This document shows, piece after piece, positions 34,591 to 49,000 of a stretch of 64,000 bases of DNA. The position numbers and the translations under genes are program-made. Every line of letters begins with the position of its first letter. Position 1 is the first letter of the stretch. Origin of the DNA: Symsagittifera roscoffensis (taxonomy: Eukaryota; Xenacoelomorpha; Acoela; Convolutidae); assembly GCF_963678635.1 (NCBI RefSeq), contig NC_087066.1, positions 15,421,949-15,485,948 on the forward strand, read 5' to 3'. Below the pieces are notes generated by a model. It saw only the letters and a program-made list of their open reading frames with translations. It was not told the origin of the DNA and made no database searches.

Positions 34591-34962
34591 TTTGTTGCTT
34601 GCAAAAAATGTTACTACTACATTGCCCACCCGGACCAAAGTTGTGGGTTGTGGTTTTATGATTAAACAATTGCGACCAAATATAGGTATCTTCAGACTGT
34701 AGATTTTAAAATCGCTTGTCTCCTGACTACCGTGGCCAGAATTTAATATTTCCAGACGTCAGAAATACTAAACGATGGAAATATTAAACAATTTCCAGAT
34801 CTGCAATCTGGAAATATTAAAGTTTCGTTACTGTGATCTGGAAACACCCGATGTAAAAACCGACAGTCTGTAGAAACCTTTATTTGGTCGCAATGGTTTA
34901 ATCATAAATCAAACCTTGGCCCGGATGGGCAACACAGTAGTAACCTTTTTGCAAGCAATAAA
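34591..34962. repeat. Foldback element (inverted arms of about 105 bp)
   Basis: The left arm, about 34,591-34,702, and the right arm, about 34,860-34,962, are inverted copies with scattered mismatches. Matching blocks include TTGCTTGCAAAAA, GTTACTACT, ATGATTAAAC and TTGCGACCAAAT. The spacer is about 160 bp with repeated ATTTCCAGA-like words. There is no open frame. It is probably a MITE or other non-autonomous DNA element. Confidence 0.65.
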
Positions 34963-36660
34963 ACTTGCTCTTCCGCAATTTCATATTAATCGATTTTTTA
35001 GCGACTGAAAAAAGATAGCTGTTGTAAGTGCCAGAAAAGCTGATCGAACTGCAAAAACTAATCAAAATGTCAAAATCGGTTCCCAAAAATTGACTATGTT
35101 TCAATTCCATAATTACTCCAACTTGGTCACATGCAAATACAGTCCGTTTTTTTGATGAGGTGGTTTGGAACTAGAAAAAGGACCCAAAAATATGTAGTTT
35201 TAATATTGTGGAAAAAATAATTTTTGATGAAAACTTGAGTATCGGTCGGGAATGTCAATCACAAAAGAGATCTTTAAGACTTGCTTTTAAAACCAATGAA
35301 TTTTTACAGTGCCGAATTAAATTATTCGAACAAGACGAACGGAACTGCAAATTTCAATTACATTTCTGAAATTGTTATTCTGAATAATCATTACGTTAAA
35401 ATTGGCTTGAAAACTGGCCGGTTAATAACGTTACACCAATTGAATTAACCTAAAAACTACCAGTCTAAAGGGTTAAGCCTTGGGTCTGAATTTCGCAAAC
35501 TAATCACATCATATTTGCTCTTATAAAAAATTGAGCATGTTTAGTCTCATTTTTTGTCTACAGTGGACCATTTTGTGAAAAAATTGTTCAAATTTTTCAT
35601 TTTTGTTCATTTTTTCTGTTAGAATCTAAACACAGTTGTTCAATGACTTTGGCTCAACATATGATTTCTCCGCCTCAATCAGCCCCACTGGAGGGTATGA
35701 GTACAATTGAACGCTATTGTCGCTTTAATTGAGTTCGAGTTTTAAAAAAATTTACATAATTTGGCAAAGGAATCTGGGCGATGTACCGCCTTGAAATTGT
35801 TTTTTTTTTCAACGGGTGTTTTAGATGGATGCTTGATACATCCACATACAAACACGTCTTTTTTCCTTCTGGGAAGTTCAAAATCTCGCACAAACCTAAT
35901 ATATTGACTCACAATTTCACAAATGATGTTTCGGTAAACTTCTAGAAGGAAGATCGACCTAAAACATTCTGAGCCTGAAAGCTCACGTGATTTTGTTTTA
36001 CGTCTGAAAACAAGGACTGTCGGTCCGTTCTGTTGATTTTTTCGAATAGTTGGTCACCATTAGACGCGCAATGATAGCGTGCATTGTACCGCGCATTGTA
36101 GGAGTTGCCACCCATACAAACGATTCTTGTACTTTTCCCTCTATGAATTCACCAATGGAGCAGTTTCTACCATCATGCGCTTTTCTTAAGCTTCCAGAGT
36201 TCACATCCAGCACTGGATTAAATTTTTAACCCTTTTGAATTTAAACCTCGCAGCCATTTTTCTTCAAACAACGCATGGATCGGAATCTTCTTTCATGCCA
36301 TTATTATGACAACCTGGATTTTTGATCCAAGCTTGATAATCTTTGTCATTGATTTCGTAGAAAGTTGATTGATTTATTTCACAGCTTTTCCCAGAACAAA
36401 AATTGGATGTTTATTATCGACATTTCCGAGTACAATCAAGCAATCACGATTGCTGCGAGCATTTTCCCATATGTCCGTACAATAATCAAACAGCGTTTGT
36501 TTTAACAGTTACATGGAAGAATTGCTGTAAAATGTGCAGATGGTTGTATTGTTTTTCATCGTCTTTTTGTTCTGGTCATCCTGTGAATTGATTTTAATTT
36601 TACCAAGCTTAGAATTGATATAGTTTTGTTAAAATTGAAGAACAGAGTATAAAGAAAAAA
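34963..36660. other. Non-coding stretch
   Basis: AT-rich sequence in which I recognise no gene, RNA or repeat. A minus-strand open stretch at 35,998-36,213 has no recognisable features. Confidence 0.4.
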
Positions 36661-37194
36661 CAAGACTGCTCGTATCAGGGCGAAGCCCTGAATGTTCCGA
36701 CTGCCTTTTAAGGTTTATTGAGCAGCAGTAATACGTAGAAAAAAATAAATGAAATAAAATGAAATGAATTTTTTTTTCTAAAATTTGAAATTTTTAAATG
36801 AAAATCATCCCCCCACACGCCATATAAAGTACAAAAAGATAGATTTCGTTCCTTGTAACAAATCAATTATGGCAAATAAGTTTCGTTCAACCAATTTGGA
36901 ACGATTTATGAGACGGATTAAATCTCGGCTCACGCGTTAATAGCGCAAAATATATCGCGCGTTAATTGTCCCAAATTGGCCAAAATGGCAATCTTTAAAC
37001 CCTCATAACTTTACGAAAAATGATCACAAGTGAAATATTTTTCAAATTTAGGCTCAGGACAACAATACCTTTTGAATGATATAAAAAAATTCCATCAAAA
37101 ATGGCTAGTTAAAAGTCGAAATTTGTCTGAAGAAAAAAAAACCTACCCCGAGCACAAATATTCCGTTACTTCCGTATCGAAAGTCGGAACAATA
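36661..37194. repeat. Dispersed repeat, copy B
   Basis: Closely matches 13,841-14,364 over its length, including the CAGGGC-GAA-GCCCTG hairpin at 36,677-36,691, CACACGCCATATAAAGTAC and CGCGCGTTAATTGTCCCAAA. Same orientation as copy A. Confidence 0.65.
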
Positions 37195-39859
37195 AAAAGA
37201 TATAAAAAACAATTGGGCAAAGTTATGCAAAGAATTAGGTTGTTCACTCCCGTACCCAGTGAATGTTCTAATTCAGATGTGAAATAAGCTGTTTCCTATC
37301 TAAATTTTAGATCTGAAATAGGTTTCAAATAATAAAATAACGCTTGGATACCTTAAGAAATTTTGTTTTTCTTGGTTATTACAGATCTGAACAAAAATCT
37401 ATTTCGGGTTTTTTTTAGATCTGATGCTTTTTTTTGCGTATTTCATACATTAAAAAACCAATGATTCCGACGAAAAGTTTGCTATTCTACTGAATATTTA
37501 GCTTGTGCTAGCTGATAGCAGGGGTATTCAGCAAATTCCTCAATCGGAGACTGCTGAAAAATGTTTCCCAACGCATGAAATGAACATCGGCAACGCATAA
37601 GTAGCGCATTTGAATAAAAAAATTGATAGATCTTTCAGCAGATTTTTCTAAAACGTCTCAACACGAAAATTGGTTCAGAAAAAAATGGTTTGTGTAATTA
37701 TTCGGAAGTTTTTCTCTACTGCTAGTTAATTTATTTATAATTATGTAATGTAGAAACAACAAAAAGAATGAAAACTTAATTGTTTGCTCGAAATGCATAT
37801 TTTGTAACTTAACAATTGGTTTCGAGGATCCAATTTCAGATCTTCGGTTTTGTTTTTCAAGGTCATTTCAGACCTAGAAGTTTTTATTTTGATCCAAATT
37901 TGAAAACTGAAATTTAAAATTCTTGTAACTGAAGAAACGAATTTCAGATCTGAGAATCACTTTATGTAAGAAATCAAAAGTTTCAGATCTTGTATAGAAA
38001 ACCCACTAGGTACGAGCTTCTATTTCTTTTTTAATTATGCAGCAATGTTTGTAGGGCAAAATAAAACAGTTTAATTGGGCTTTGATATTGTTTTCTAAAT
38101 AGTTTTCTGAAAAACCACTGCTCTTTTTCTTTTAAATGAATATGTAGCCAGTTTCAGTTTGTATCACCAGGGCTTACCTTTCATAAAGAATTTGTGCTGT
38201 ATAATTATCAAGCTGAAATTCGAATTCATAAATATTTTGCATAGGGCAATTTCGTACCTCGATTGGAAGTTTTTATTTACTTTTTGCACGTTTCAAGAAA
38301 ATATTTTGGTCGTTTCAGATTTTGGTCGTTTCAAAAATTCAGATTCGACTCTGGTTTCTATTATTTTGGTATATCAACTATTTCTAGGACAATGTTTATT
38401 GATTATCAACCTCTTTAGATTGCTTTTTGCAGACTTTTTTTATACCTTGTAAGCCTTTAATTGTTTAAGACAGACACCAACTCTGGATGAAACTAAAATC
38501 AAGAAGGCTGAAACTGATCGACCAAAAGGCTGCAAAAACTACAGCAAAATACTAATATGGACGCCCATAGTTAGTGCCGATGAGAAACTTCAAATTTTTA
38601 TGATATTTTTTGCTTCCAAACCTCCTTGAAATTTTCTATAGATTCGATGTCGTTTTGCACAAACGCACAAAACTTTTGCTCTAAGCTTGAAATTAGTTCT
38701 TTTGGCGCTGAAATTTGTAAAGTAAATAGGAGTTACATCAATTTAATTCATTTTTTTCCTTACAAAAGCCAATTGAAAGAAATATTGAAAGTTGTGATAT
38801 CGTAAGAATGTAATTACGTACTATTTTAGAAAAAAAACCGTGTCTCAATTCAATTTGGAACAATGTCTGAACCGGATTAAACTGTAGCTTACACTCTAAT
38901 AGCAGGCAATGTATCTCAAATTTATCAAACAGGTAACTTTGAAATCCTCATAACTTTTCAATAATACTGCTCGTATATCAGGGCGAAGCTCTGAATGTTC
39001 CTTCGACTGTCCCTTAATTGGTACCAAATAGTTTAAATAATATTTTAAAACCATAAAAATTGGAATGTATCCTGAGTGTAATTATTTGATGCGACTGATT
39101 AGCTTGTCTTATTTTTCAGACCCACAGGTTTTACAGAAAGTTATCGGAGGCAAATTACCTGTTTAAATTTGATCTCAAGGAGGTGATCTCTTCATTGGTG
39201 TATAGTTTTTTGAATTTTGATTTCGATAGGCGAAAATTGACTGAAAAAAGTAACCTTCCCAGGCAAAATTGTTCTGTTTTTCTTCGATCCCATGAAGAAA
39301 AGTATATTTGAAAAATTGAGCTGACAAGAAAAAATTTTTTTTAGATGATAAATAAAAAATGGCTAATTAAAAAATCAAAACTTATTTGGTGAAAGAAAAT
39401 GGTCCGAAGCCAAATACTTCTAAATTTTTAACTTATATTTTTACGGAAAAAAGGATACATAATATATATGTTTTATGCAAAAACTTACAGAAGGAAGTTT
39501 AGTAATGCCTGATATGAAACATCAGACAAAATATTGACTCATTGGAATCAGACAATCAAAAGAAAGAAAATCTTGAAAAAAACATGTTGAAAAAACGAAG
39601 TACGAAAAATACTAGTCAACAATGCTTCGAGGGTTGAATTTTACAACGGAATGCTAAAAACTGTGGTTTTTCTTAAAAACTCACCAACGGGAATCAAGAG
39701 CAAAAAATTTTAAACGCAAATTGTTCTGAGCCTATAATTCAACTTTTTATAAACTGTTTTTTAAAACTGTTGGGATGAGTAAATTATTGCTCGTTTGAAA
39801 GTTTACAGAGCGAAAAAGCTTATACAGCTGATGAGTTTTATATCGTCATAATGTTTATT
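37195..39859. other. Non-coding stretch downstream of laminin, with repeat remnants
   Basis: No gene recognised. About 38,850-39,330 holds a worn or rearranged member of the hairpin-headed repeat: the CAATTTGGAACAATG part comes first, then a head-like piece with TCAGGGCGAAGCTCTGA near 38,978. Because the laminin gene ends at 39,860, its 3' UTR must lie at the right end of this stretch; I could not fix the poly(A) site. Confidence 0.45.
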
Positions 39860-40023
39860 TTAAACTGACGGGGGGAAGTTTATACTCTCGCATTTGGGGT
39901 CGTACTTCAGCTGGTACTGATATCGAATCTTTTCCCACGCATCGTCCAGTCGGGTATTGAGAGCGTCTATCTTAGTCTCGTAGTCCTTAAATTTCCTTAT
40001 TTGGTCATAGAGTCGTTTGTTCA
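39860..40023 (-). CDS. Laminin last exon
   Basis: Acceptor TTATTTCAG|TG. It encodes NKRLYDQIRKFKDYETKI through DDAWEKIRYQYQL and the terminal Cys, then TAA. It begins in phase 1, matching the single base left by the exon at 40,428. Confidence 0.75.
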
Positions 40024-43000
40024 CTGAAATAATTTAGTTTAAATGCGCGCCAATAAAAGGTCAAGCAAGCATGCTCAAAAGTATCAACTTTTAATGTAAA
40101 AAAACGTTAATGGATTTGTTACAGAACCGCGGTTTTGATACAGAACAGAAACTTATTAAAAGATCAGTAAAATTGGGGTAAAACAGCTCAACAACTTTCA
40201 ACTGAAACTATTTACTGAAAAAAAATTTTATCAGGGGGGGGGGGGGGGGGGGTTGGGCTTATGCGTGAAAGAGTCCAAAAAACATCCGACCATGTTGCGA
40301 GAATAAAAATTGAAATTAGCCTACTGATGAATTAAATACAAAAACTTTAAGTTTTAAAAAATAACACATCGTCAGAAGGGACACCAAACTTCTTATGATC
40401 AACCGGTATCACCGATGGTGGCCTTACAGTTTTGGAACCTGTCGAACACCCTCTGGGCGCCTGTGCTCAACTCGGTGGCCCTGTCCACTGCCTCCGCAGC
40501 CTCGTCCGAGATCTCTTTTGTTTCGGCTATTTTCTCGTCCAGGAATTCATCCAGTCCGTCAAACTCCTCTCGAAGATCATCAGCTTCCTTAAATGGTCAA
40601 TTCATGGTCAAGAACACACAAAAAAAATCGGCACCTTCTTCATGACATGACTTTGATAACCCTTGCGGCTAAATACATACTGGTATTTAAAAAAAGTTCT
40701 TTGAAGAAAACCTTTGGATTGGCAAAGTCCGCAGTTCGATCGAAACTCAGAACTACCCTGACTTTTTTAAGAAATGGGAAATAACGACCTTTTTTGGGCT
40801 CCTGAAACTGAACTTTCATTTTGCCCATTTAACTTTATTGATACTTTGTGTCTTTCTAGATAGTATCTCAAGAAGTATTTAAAATTCGTTGATATGTTTG
40901 ATTTTCTTTAAACCCATTTCAAAAATTTTTGAGTATTTCTGTTAGTTTTTTTTTTAATTTTGCACATTTAATTTTTAAAACTTCCATAAGAAATGTTTCT
41001 AATTTCAATATGAGTTTTGTCTCTTTTAACTTCAAGAAAAAGTTTTGTGAATTTGATGAGATTTTTAATGGCTTCGATTGAATTGAGCAACCTTCCTGGT
41101 GTTGTTGACTGTGGCGTTTGCCTGTATGACCACTGCTTCTGCATCTGTCAGTTCCACAGTCAGACTGGACATGAGGGAGGCCACAGTGTCCCTGCACTGG
41201 AGCACCGACTTGAGAGAGTCTGCCGTGTCATTTACCAGTTTGTCCAAACCAGACATGTCTGTGCGAAGCTAAGGAAAAAAAGTTGTCAAGGATTATATTG
41301 TCAGTACAAAAAATGCAGTGGCTTGGAGTCAAGTTTGGGCAAAGCTATTGCGAGAAAAAACCGCACGCATGTTTTAGTTTTTAGACAAAAAGCAATCAAA
41401 TCTTTTTTTGAAAAAGACAGCAACGAACGTAATTTTTCTTTTTCTGATAGCTTGGGTAAGTTGGGGTTTTTGGTGATTTTTGTCTTTCGACTTATTGGAA
41501 ATTTTCCGCCAGTTCCGAACAGTTTTCAAGACCATTTTCGAGCAACATCATCAGAAATTTCAGGCGGAAATTAATGTCGAAGATGGGAAAGCAGGAAAAA
41601 AATGATAAATAAAACAGATCGGAGTGTAAAGAAATGCTGACCCCGGCCTCTTTGTCGCCCATCTGAGCCAGTTTTCGTTTGATGTCCTCTATGGCATCCT
41701 CTGTGAGGTTGTTGGACTTCTCCGCGTCATCCAGGAGGTCAACTAGTTTCCTCACATCAGCCAGCACACTCTCCGCAAGCTCCCTTTAAATGTATTATAT
41801 CGTTTTGCTAATGCATATTTTAGATTTTTTTGAGTTATCAGAAGTTGAAATTTGACATATGTGACAATTTTTTATAATCTGCTGCTTTGTTGCTCCCCGG
41901 ACTGACTTGAAAAAAAGTGCTTATGATGCAGTTCACGCATGGATTCTATAAAAACTGCTTCTCATACATTTTTCACACAATTGATGAACAATTTTTTTAA
42001 AAAAAAATAGCACAAATTTTTGTCTTTTTCACTACCCTGATGCTTCCTGATCAGATTTTAATACCAAAAAAAAAGATTTTATTAATTGAATTAAAAATAC
42101 TTATCATACAATGTCCGCGCATAAAAAGTTTCACATACATCATTTCCAAACCTAATTAAGACAATTTCAAAAGAAATAAATTTTATTTTGAAATCATTTT
42201 CGTTTCGTGGAAAAACAGTTTTCATATTTCTTTTAATTGTATTGTAACTTTATGTTCAAAAATGACAAAAAAATTCCTGGAAAAAATTGCAATATTGAGA
42301 AACAATATTTATATTCTCTTTTTAGTTGCAAAAAATTGCAAAAAGATGCATTTTAAGATTGTTTCTATGCCTGAACAAAATGGAAAATTTTTAGTGAAAC
42401 GAAGTCCAGACGCAAACCTTCTCAGAACATAATCAAAAATCATCATGAGTGTTTTGCGTTAAGTCGCAATTTTTTTATAGAATTAATTTAAATTGGTCAG
42501 AGAACCGGGTCACATTTTTCATACACTGATTTTTTCAAATTAGAAGCTTTTTAGCCACAAACAAAAAGTTACAGATTTTGTATTAAAATTGTATAAAACT
42601 TTTCACTAAATTTGTTATTTTTTTTTTATAAGAAAAATTATTAGGTGACTGTGTTTGCGTGAAAACAAAGGATTGTGGAGGGTAAATAAGCACACCTTGC
42701 ACTGAGTGCGTCCTGGAGCAGCTGTCTGACTAGAGACGCATTGGCCTGCATCTGTTCAGTGGCCCTCTCCATCTGCCCCACCTGCGCCTCCACACTCCGC
42801 ATCTCACGTTCAAGATCTACAAAAAAAAACACATTTTTTTTTTCATTTTTTCCAATAAAACAGAAAAAGCAACTTTTATAGCATTTAGTAAATTATTGCT
42901 TGGCTTTTTTTGACCATGTTTGACCTATTAATTCGTCTGAGGGTTTCATTCGACTGGGTGGGCCGGCACATCGTTGGATCATTTGAGTCGGATTATAATT

Positions 43001-46000
43001 CTAGCTCGTTAACCCAGGCAGTGAACACTTACATGAAAGAACGTTTACAACATAAACAATAAGAAATAAATTCTTTCTTTCTTTTCTTACAGAATACGAG
43101 CCCAGAAATTAAACCAATAATCAAAAGAAATATGCTGTCTTTGAATGAGACGTTATTGACAAAGCTGCAAGTTGAATGGTGTTGAGATAATTTTTTTTTC
43201 CAATACTTTCAAAAAAGGATGTCCATTGAAAAAGAAAACAAAATGCGTAAATGGCAAGAGGACGAGAGGTTTTCATAAGTACAACATAGATAGCCGGTTG
43301 CTGTGCAATTAGTACAGAATGTTCCGACCATATTCTTAAAAAACTATGAAAAAAAAAAACAGAATATTTATTAATTCATTCATTTTTTCATTTTTTGCAG
43401 AAAATTTTTTTAATTTTTGAAATTACTTATACCCAAGATGGCGCTAAAAAAATTTTGAAAACTAATTTTCACTAGAATTTTCAGGGCCTGAAAAAAAATT
43501 GTGGCTTATTTACTACTAGACTGCGAATTACTTGATCAAAATTAGACAATAAAACAAATTTTCAAACCGGTTTTTCCCAATACCAGGAAAAGTTTTTTGA
43601 AAAAATTTGAAACCCCGATGGAATCACGACAGAATTTTGTCATCTTGGGGAATTTGACTGTTTAGACCCAATATATCCCTTCTATATTGTCCGCTAAGTC
43701 CCTTCCCTAAATACCAGAACCAGCAAGGGGTGAGCTGTGATTCGGTATTTGGTGACAATCCCTTCGGTTGAAAGGTTGAATTTGATGGTCGATCAATGTA
43801 CTACACTGGGTTGCGCCCCCTTTGCTCAAAAAACTGGATAGTAATTGAATTCAGAAATAAATATATAAATTGTCGAGTATAAGGACCGCTAAGTGGCCTG
43901 AATACAATTTATTAAGTATCAATGAATTTAATCTGCGATAAGTTCCGGAAAGCTGCCTCTTGCAGTTCACTTTACAAATAATTCTAAAAAAACTCTTCAA
44001 CTTTGCTTCACAAAGCTTCACTAAAAATCTCGCGTCGAGAACTCACTTTAAAAATTTCACGAGTCACTCTCAGGACCCGTCTGAATTCTATAAGTCTCTA
44101 CCCTGTTCTCTCTAACTAACGGAGAACTAACTATACTCTCTCTCAGTATCAATTGCTCTCTTCTCTGATTGAGAACCAACTACTCTTAATAGTAGTTAAC
44201 ACTGTTCTGTCCAGTTCGGTGGTTGTGCCTTAATCGCGTATCGTTATCTTTATTTACTTTCGGTTCGGTCAGAGGCGTACCGTTCCCTATCCCCACTAAC
44301 ATTCACTTAACTAGCTGCCACTCAGGACTTATCAGCTGTATCAACCATTAGGTCAGCTTTAATTAAACATCGGGGTGGCACTTAGTTAATCAGGACATAC
44401 TGAGCAAACATTGGGTTCAACTACAAAATCAGCTCCCAATCGTATTTGACAAATGACCCCTAGCGTGATTTTATTTTAGTTCTTCCTAACTTCTTTTTCC
44501 CTTTCCCATGAAATGTTTATTTCTCACCTAACCGGGAATTTAACTTCCATGATACTTGAAAAATTTCCATTTTTGGTCATTTTAAATTTTATTCCCCTAA
44601 GTCCAAGGGCTGGGTAATTCCCTTCCCCGTGTCCGTTTTGATCCGAAAAAACACCACAAGAATTTATTTAATATGCTAGGGCTGTTCATAAAATCTTCAT
44701 CCCGAAAATCCCATTTCCCCCCATAGATGTTCCCAATTTTTGTCCGGGGCTGTATTTTTACTCGTTTGTCGTTCTTATCGAAAGTCCAAGTGGAGTGGGT
44801 TAAGCTGACCCCAATGTTTGCTAATTACAGAAAATCACTTCCGCTCGGGTACAAAGGTCAAAACTAAAAATTCTCAATTTAGGGGCCTCCCTTTACCTCC
44901 CCAGGTGGGTAGGTACCCCTTACGGGTCCTTACAATGCTAATTTATCGCTTTTCAGGGGGTTCCGGGGGTCTTGGGGTCAAAATGCCAAATGACCTATTA
45001 AAGGTCATCCGAGGTCAAATGAGGTCAAACGTGTCCAAACGTCCTATTTTTGATGGGAGATCATTCCCACTAAGTTTCATTCATATCGGACAATCCTTTC
45101 CCATATTTTCGAAAAATATTGGTCAATTAACACTTTTCCCTAAAATTGCCATTTTCACCCCATAGGAAGTTCCGGAGAGGATTGGGTCACCAGGAGTCCC
45201 CCTACTGGGTTGGGCCCCCCTTCACATTGGAGCATTAATATCAGAAGTCAATTATCACTATCAGGTATTAATAGCCTAATTCAATTTTCAAGTGCTAATA
45301 GCTTCCGATGTAGCCGCCGGATTGGGTCCAAACAATAATACATTATAGGTCTTTCCCCAACCTACCATCCCCCCAAGTTTTAGCCTCCTAGCTTTTTCAG
45401 GGGTCGAGAAATAGCAAAAAGTGGGTTTTGTTTACATAGGGTGTAAAACCGGGAGTAATAACCGGATGCGTTCAAAATCCCGATGGTGAACTTCCCTCGC
45501 CTAGGGCTACAACATATTGCAATATGAAGTCATTGTGACCATTAGTTACCGGTTTACAAAAATTGCTAATTGCATTTTCGGAAACCATTATCACTCGCCT
45601 CCCAGGGGTCCCAGGGGTCTGGAAATTGGCATGCCCAGCTAAAATCATCTCTATTAGTCACCCACCAATTTTCATAAGGATCGGACCAGTGGTTCCCAAT
45701 CCATGGGGGGGGGGTTTCCAGATTTTGCGCGCTTTTTTAATTGTTCGCACTAGAGGTCAAATTCAAGGTGCAAAGTCCGATTGTTTGCTCTCTAACTAAG
45801 CTTATCTATCACTTAATTTCATTGCTACAAGGTTATACAGTCAGTTTACGTTAAAATCAAATTGCGCAATTTTCGACCGTTTTCATCATGAATTACCAAT
45901 CTTACACTGATATCGTCGATTACCTAAGGGCTAAGGCTGAGGGTGGGGAAGTTTTCCCCCCTACGTTTACCTCAAGGCAAAAGAGAGACTTTCGCAGGAA

Positions 46001-49000
46001 AGTTAGGTCTTAATCACTCAACGGTTCTAAGCTTACTGGCGCCGGCCAAGAGGTGTTACACGAAAATAATATAGAAGATACCCTTCGTCGTATTCATGAG
46101 GCAGATTTAAAACATACTGGCGACTGCAAGGTCTTACAGCAAAAGTGTCTCGCGCAATACCGCGCAGAAAACTTACGAGGTTACTGCCAAGATGTCACCG
46201 TAACCTGCACCAAATGTAAGGAAGAGCGAATGGTCATCCTAGACATCGTTCCGATGTATCATCTATCGCTAAAAACGCGGGCGAACATATGCCAGACTCT
46301 AATGATGCCCGTCGAAAACTCGGGAAATAGAAAAAGAACACGAAAGTCGGTTGTCCCCATATTCACCGCCGGGGATCGCCCGGTCCACACCCAGGACTAC
46401 GCGAATATCGACCCTGATATTCATGAACCAATTCGGATCGATTGCGTACAGGATAAATCATCGTGTTTCTTAGATTGCGTTCATTTGTTAAAATTGGTGA
46501 CTTTTGATCTTATTTTATCAAATTGGTTACATTCAAAATAACATGGGGATAAAATTAGCTATCTGAATTGGTAAGTATCACTTTTTTTGAACTATCTTTC
46601 AACTCCCCCGCCAATAGTTTTGCGCCAACGCCTAATTTCCGTCGACGCACGAGGTTGGTCCGATTATCACGTGTGAAAATCGCGATCTTACAAATTTTAT
46701 AAGGGCTTTAATTTGATATACCACTCAACCCAGACCGATAATTATTTGTGGCACCTAAATTTGCGCGGAAAACAAAAAAAAAACATAAAAAAAATTAAAA
46801 CACACCCGAATACAAAATTCCTTCTGATTTTCAATGGTCGGAACAAAAAGAATCAAAAATTAAAAGCTGGTGGTACATTTTTCATAATTTCTACGGGATG
46901 TTTTTTTAAAACTGACAGACTATTAAATAAATAACCATACCAATATTTATAATTCCTCTGCACTTACTTGCAATATCCTCCTTGGTAATATTTGGCATCT
47001 TGAAGTTGTTAATGGCCTTCAACAATTGGGACACATCATCTAGGTATCTGTAACTCAGTGCCTTCTGTCCAGCTATAGCGGCCAGTTGATCAGAGAATGT
47101 CTTGTTCAGATTAGAGGCAGTCTCTTCCGCCAGTTCCGCTCTTCGTCTGAGCTCCTCGGCTGAGAGGGAAGTGATTTCGACCAATGAGAGGGCTTCGTTT
47201 ACCTAAAAAGCAACATCTAACTTAAATCAAGATCTGAGAAAACACAATTTTAACTCCAATCGATGCAATTTTGATGATTTATTTTGATAGTTTTGCCTTA
47301 AAAAGTAATCAAGATTCAATTCATTCGATACTGTGTAGAAAGTACATTACAGCATAATGATTCACTGCATCAGGATAGCTAGAACAGGCTATTCAGACTA
47401 ACAAGAAGGTACCTATGTAATTACTATCACAACTAAGTAACGACAAAAAATGATCTAAGAAAATCAGAAAAACATGTCGATCGGCTGAACATTATCTATA
47501 ATATAAATGTTTTTGAGCAGACGAAAAAATCTTGAAAATTGGTCATTTGAAAACGTTTCAATTTCATCGGGTAATAGTTGGCATCAAGAAATTGAAGCAT
47601 TTCAAAGAATTTTCTATAAGTTTTGTCTTACAACGATAAAAAGGATTCAAATAAAAAGGATTCAGCAACGAAATGAGCAGCGCTGAATAGTCGCTTTTTC
47701 TTGCCGCGTTTAAACAAATTGTTTTGCTTCGAATTTCTCAATTCGTTCTTTACGTGTGAAGTTTCTTTACTACTAATTCCAAACTTATGTATTTAACTGA
47801 GAGTTCCTTTAACATGGGATCACGTTTTGAGAAAGATATGTATTCCTCGATGCTGGAAAAGATTTCCGACACCAATGTGAGACAGATTTTCGATAAATTA
47901 TTGACGGATCTGGGCAAAAAAGATGAGATTATTCTAGATCTTGAGAACAAAGTGGATGATTTGGAGCAAAGAGTATCTGCACAGGAAAGGTATTCTTCTA
48001 AGGATTGCCTAATTTTGGAGAACCTGCCAATAGTAAACAATCAGGTACCGTTGTCACATCATTTATGCGATTTTTTGGCCCGATTTCTTCAGTATAAAAC
48101 TAGCCCGAGTAATTTTAAAGCCTGTCACTTGCTTGGAACGTGGAAAAATATCAATTATCCCCCAGCTGTGATAGTTAAATTTTTATATTTTGGGGAAAAA
48201 AGTGAAATCTACAACAGAAAATCTTGGTTGGCTAACATTCGAAACCCGAATAACAACAAACAAATTTTTATCAAGGAAAGGCTTCCAACGGCAGACCGTC
48301 TACTCAAACAGTACGCTGATGATTTGGGTCTTGTAAATACCAGTCAGTATTGTCAGGTTAAAATGTTTAAAATGGACGACAGAGGAATTTACAAATCTTT
48401 TCCCGTTAGTTCGAAAAAGGCGATTGATGATATGAAACACTTAGCGACTAAGAAATCTGACAAATTTCAGTCGAAAACTGGAAAATCTACGGAAAATTAT
48501 AGTGTATCTGATTATGAAAGAAATACGACACCAATCAGAGCAAATAATATTCAACGGGCGGAGAATATTAAATCTATTCTCTCCCCAGAGCAAGAAGGGG
48601 AACAATTATTGGAGCAATTATGCAAAAACAGAAAAACTCTTTCAGAATATGTTGTAAATCCCTACGAGGAAGGTTCATAGTTGTTCATACATTCTTGCAT
48701 GCTCTATGGGGTTGGGATTGATGAAGCATACAAGAATGTTTGAGCGTGGCTTGCAATTCAGCGCCTAATTTTTTCTGTTTCTTATTTTTGTTGATAAATG
48801 AGTAAATTATATTATCGAGAACTCCTAGAGGGGAGACAAGTGGGCGTATTAAATAGCAGTTTTCTTTTTTCTTGAATATTAGATCTTTGCGATGTCATTA
48901 TGATGAGTTAAAAATTCTTATTGACGACTTTGAGGTTAAGCCACCAATAATAGCCCTTTGCGAGACATGGCTAACGGACAAGGATCCCTTATCAATTTAT

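Noticed and set aside
34144..34702. Several short frames on both strands
   Set aside because: They overlap one another and run into the foldback arm; no domains, no bias.
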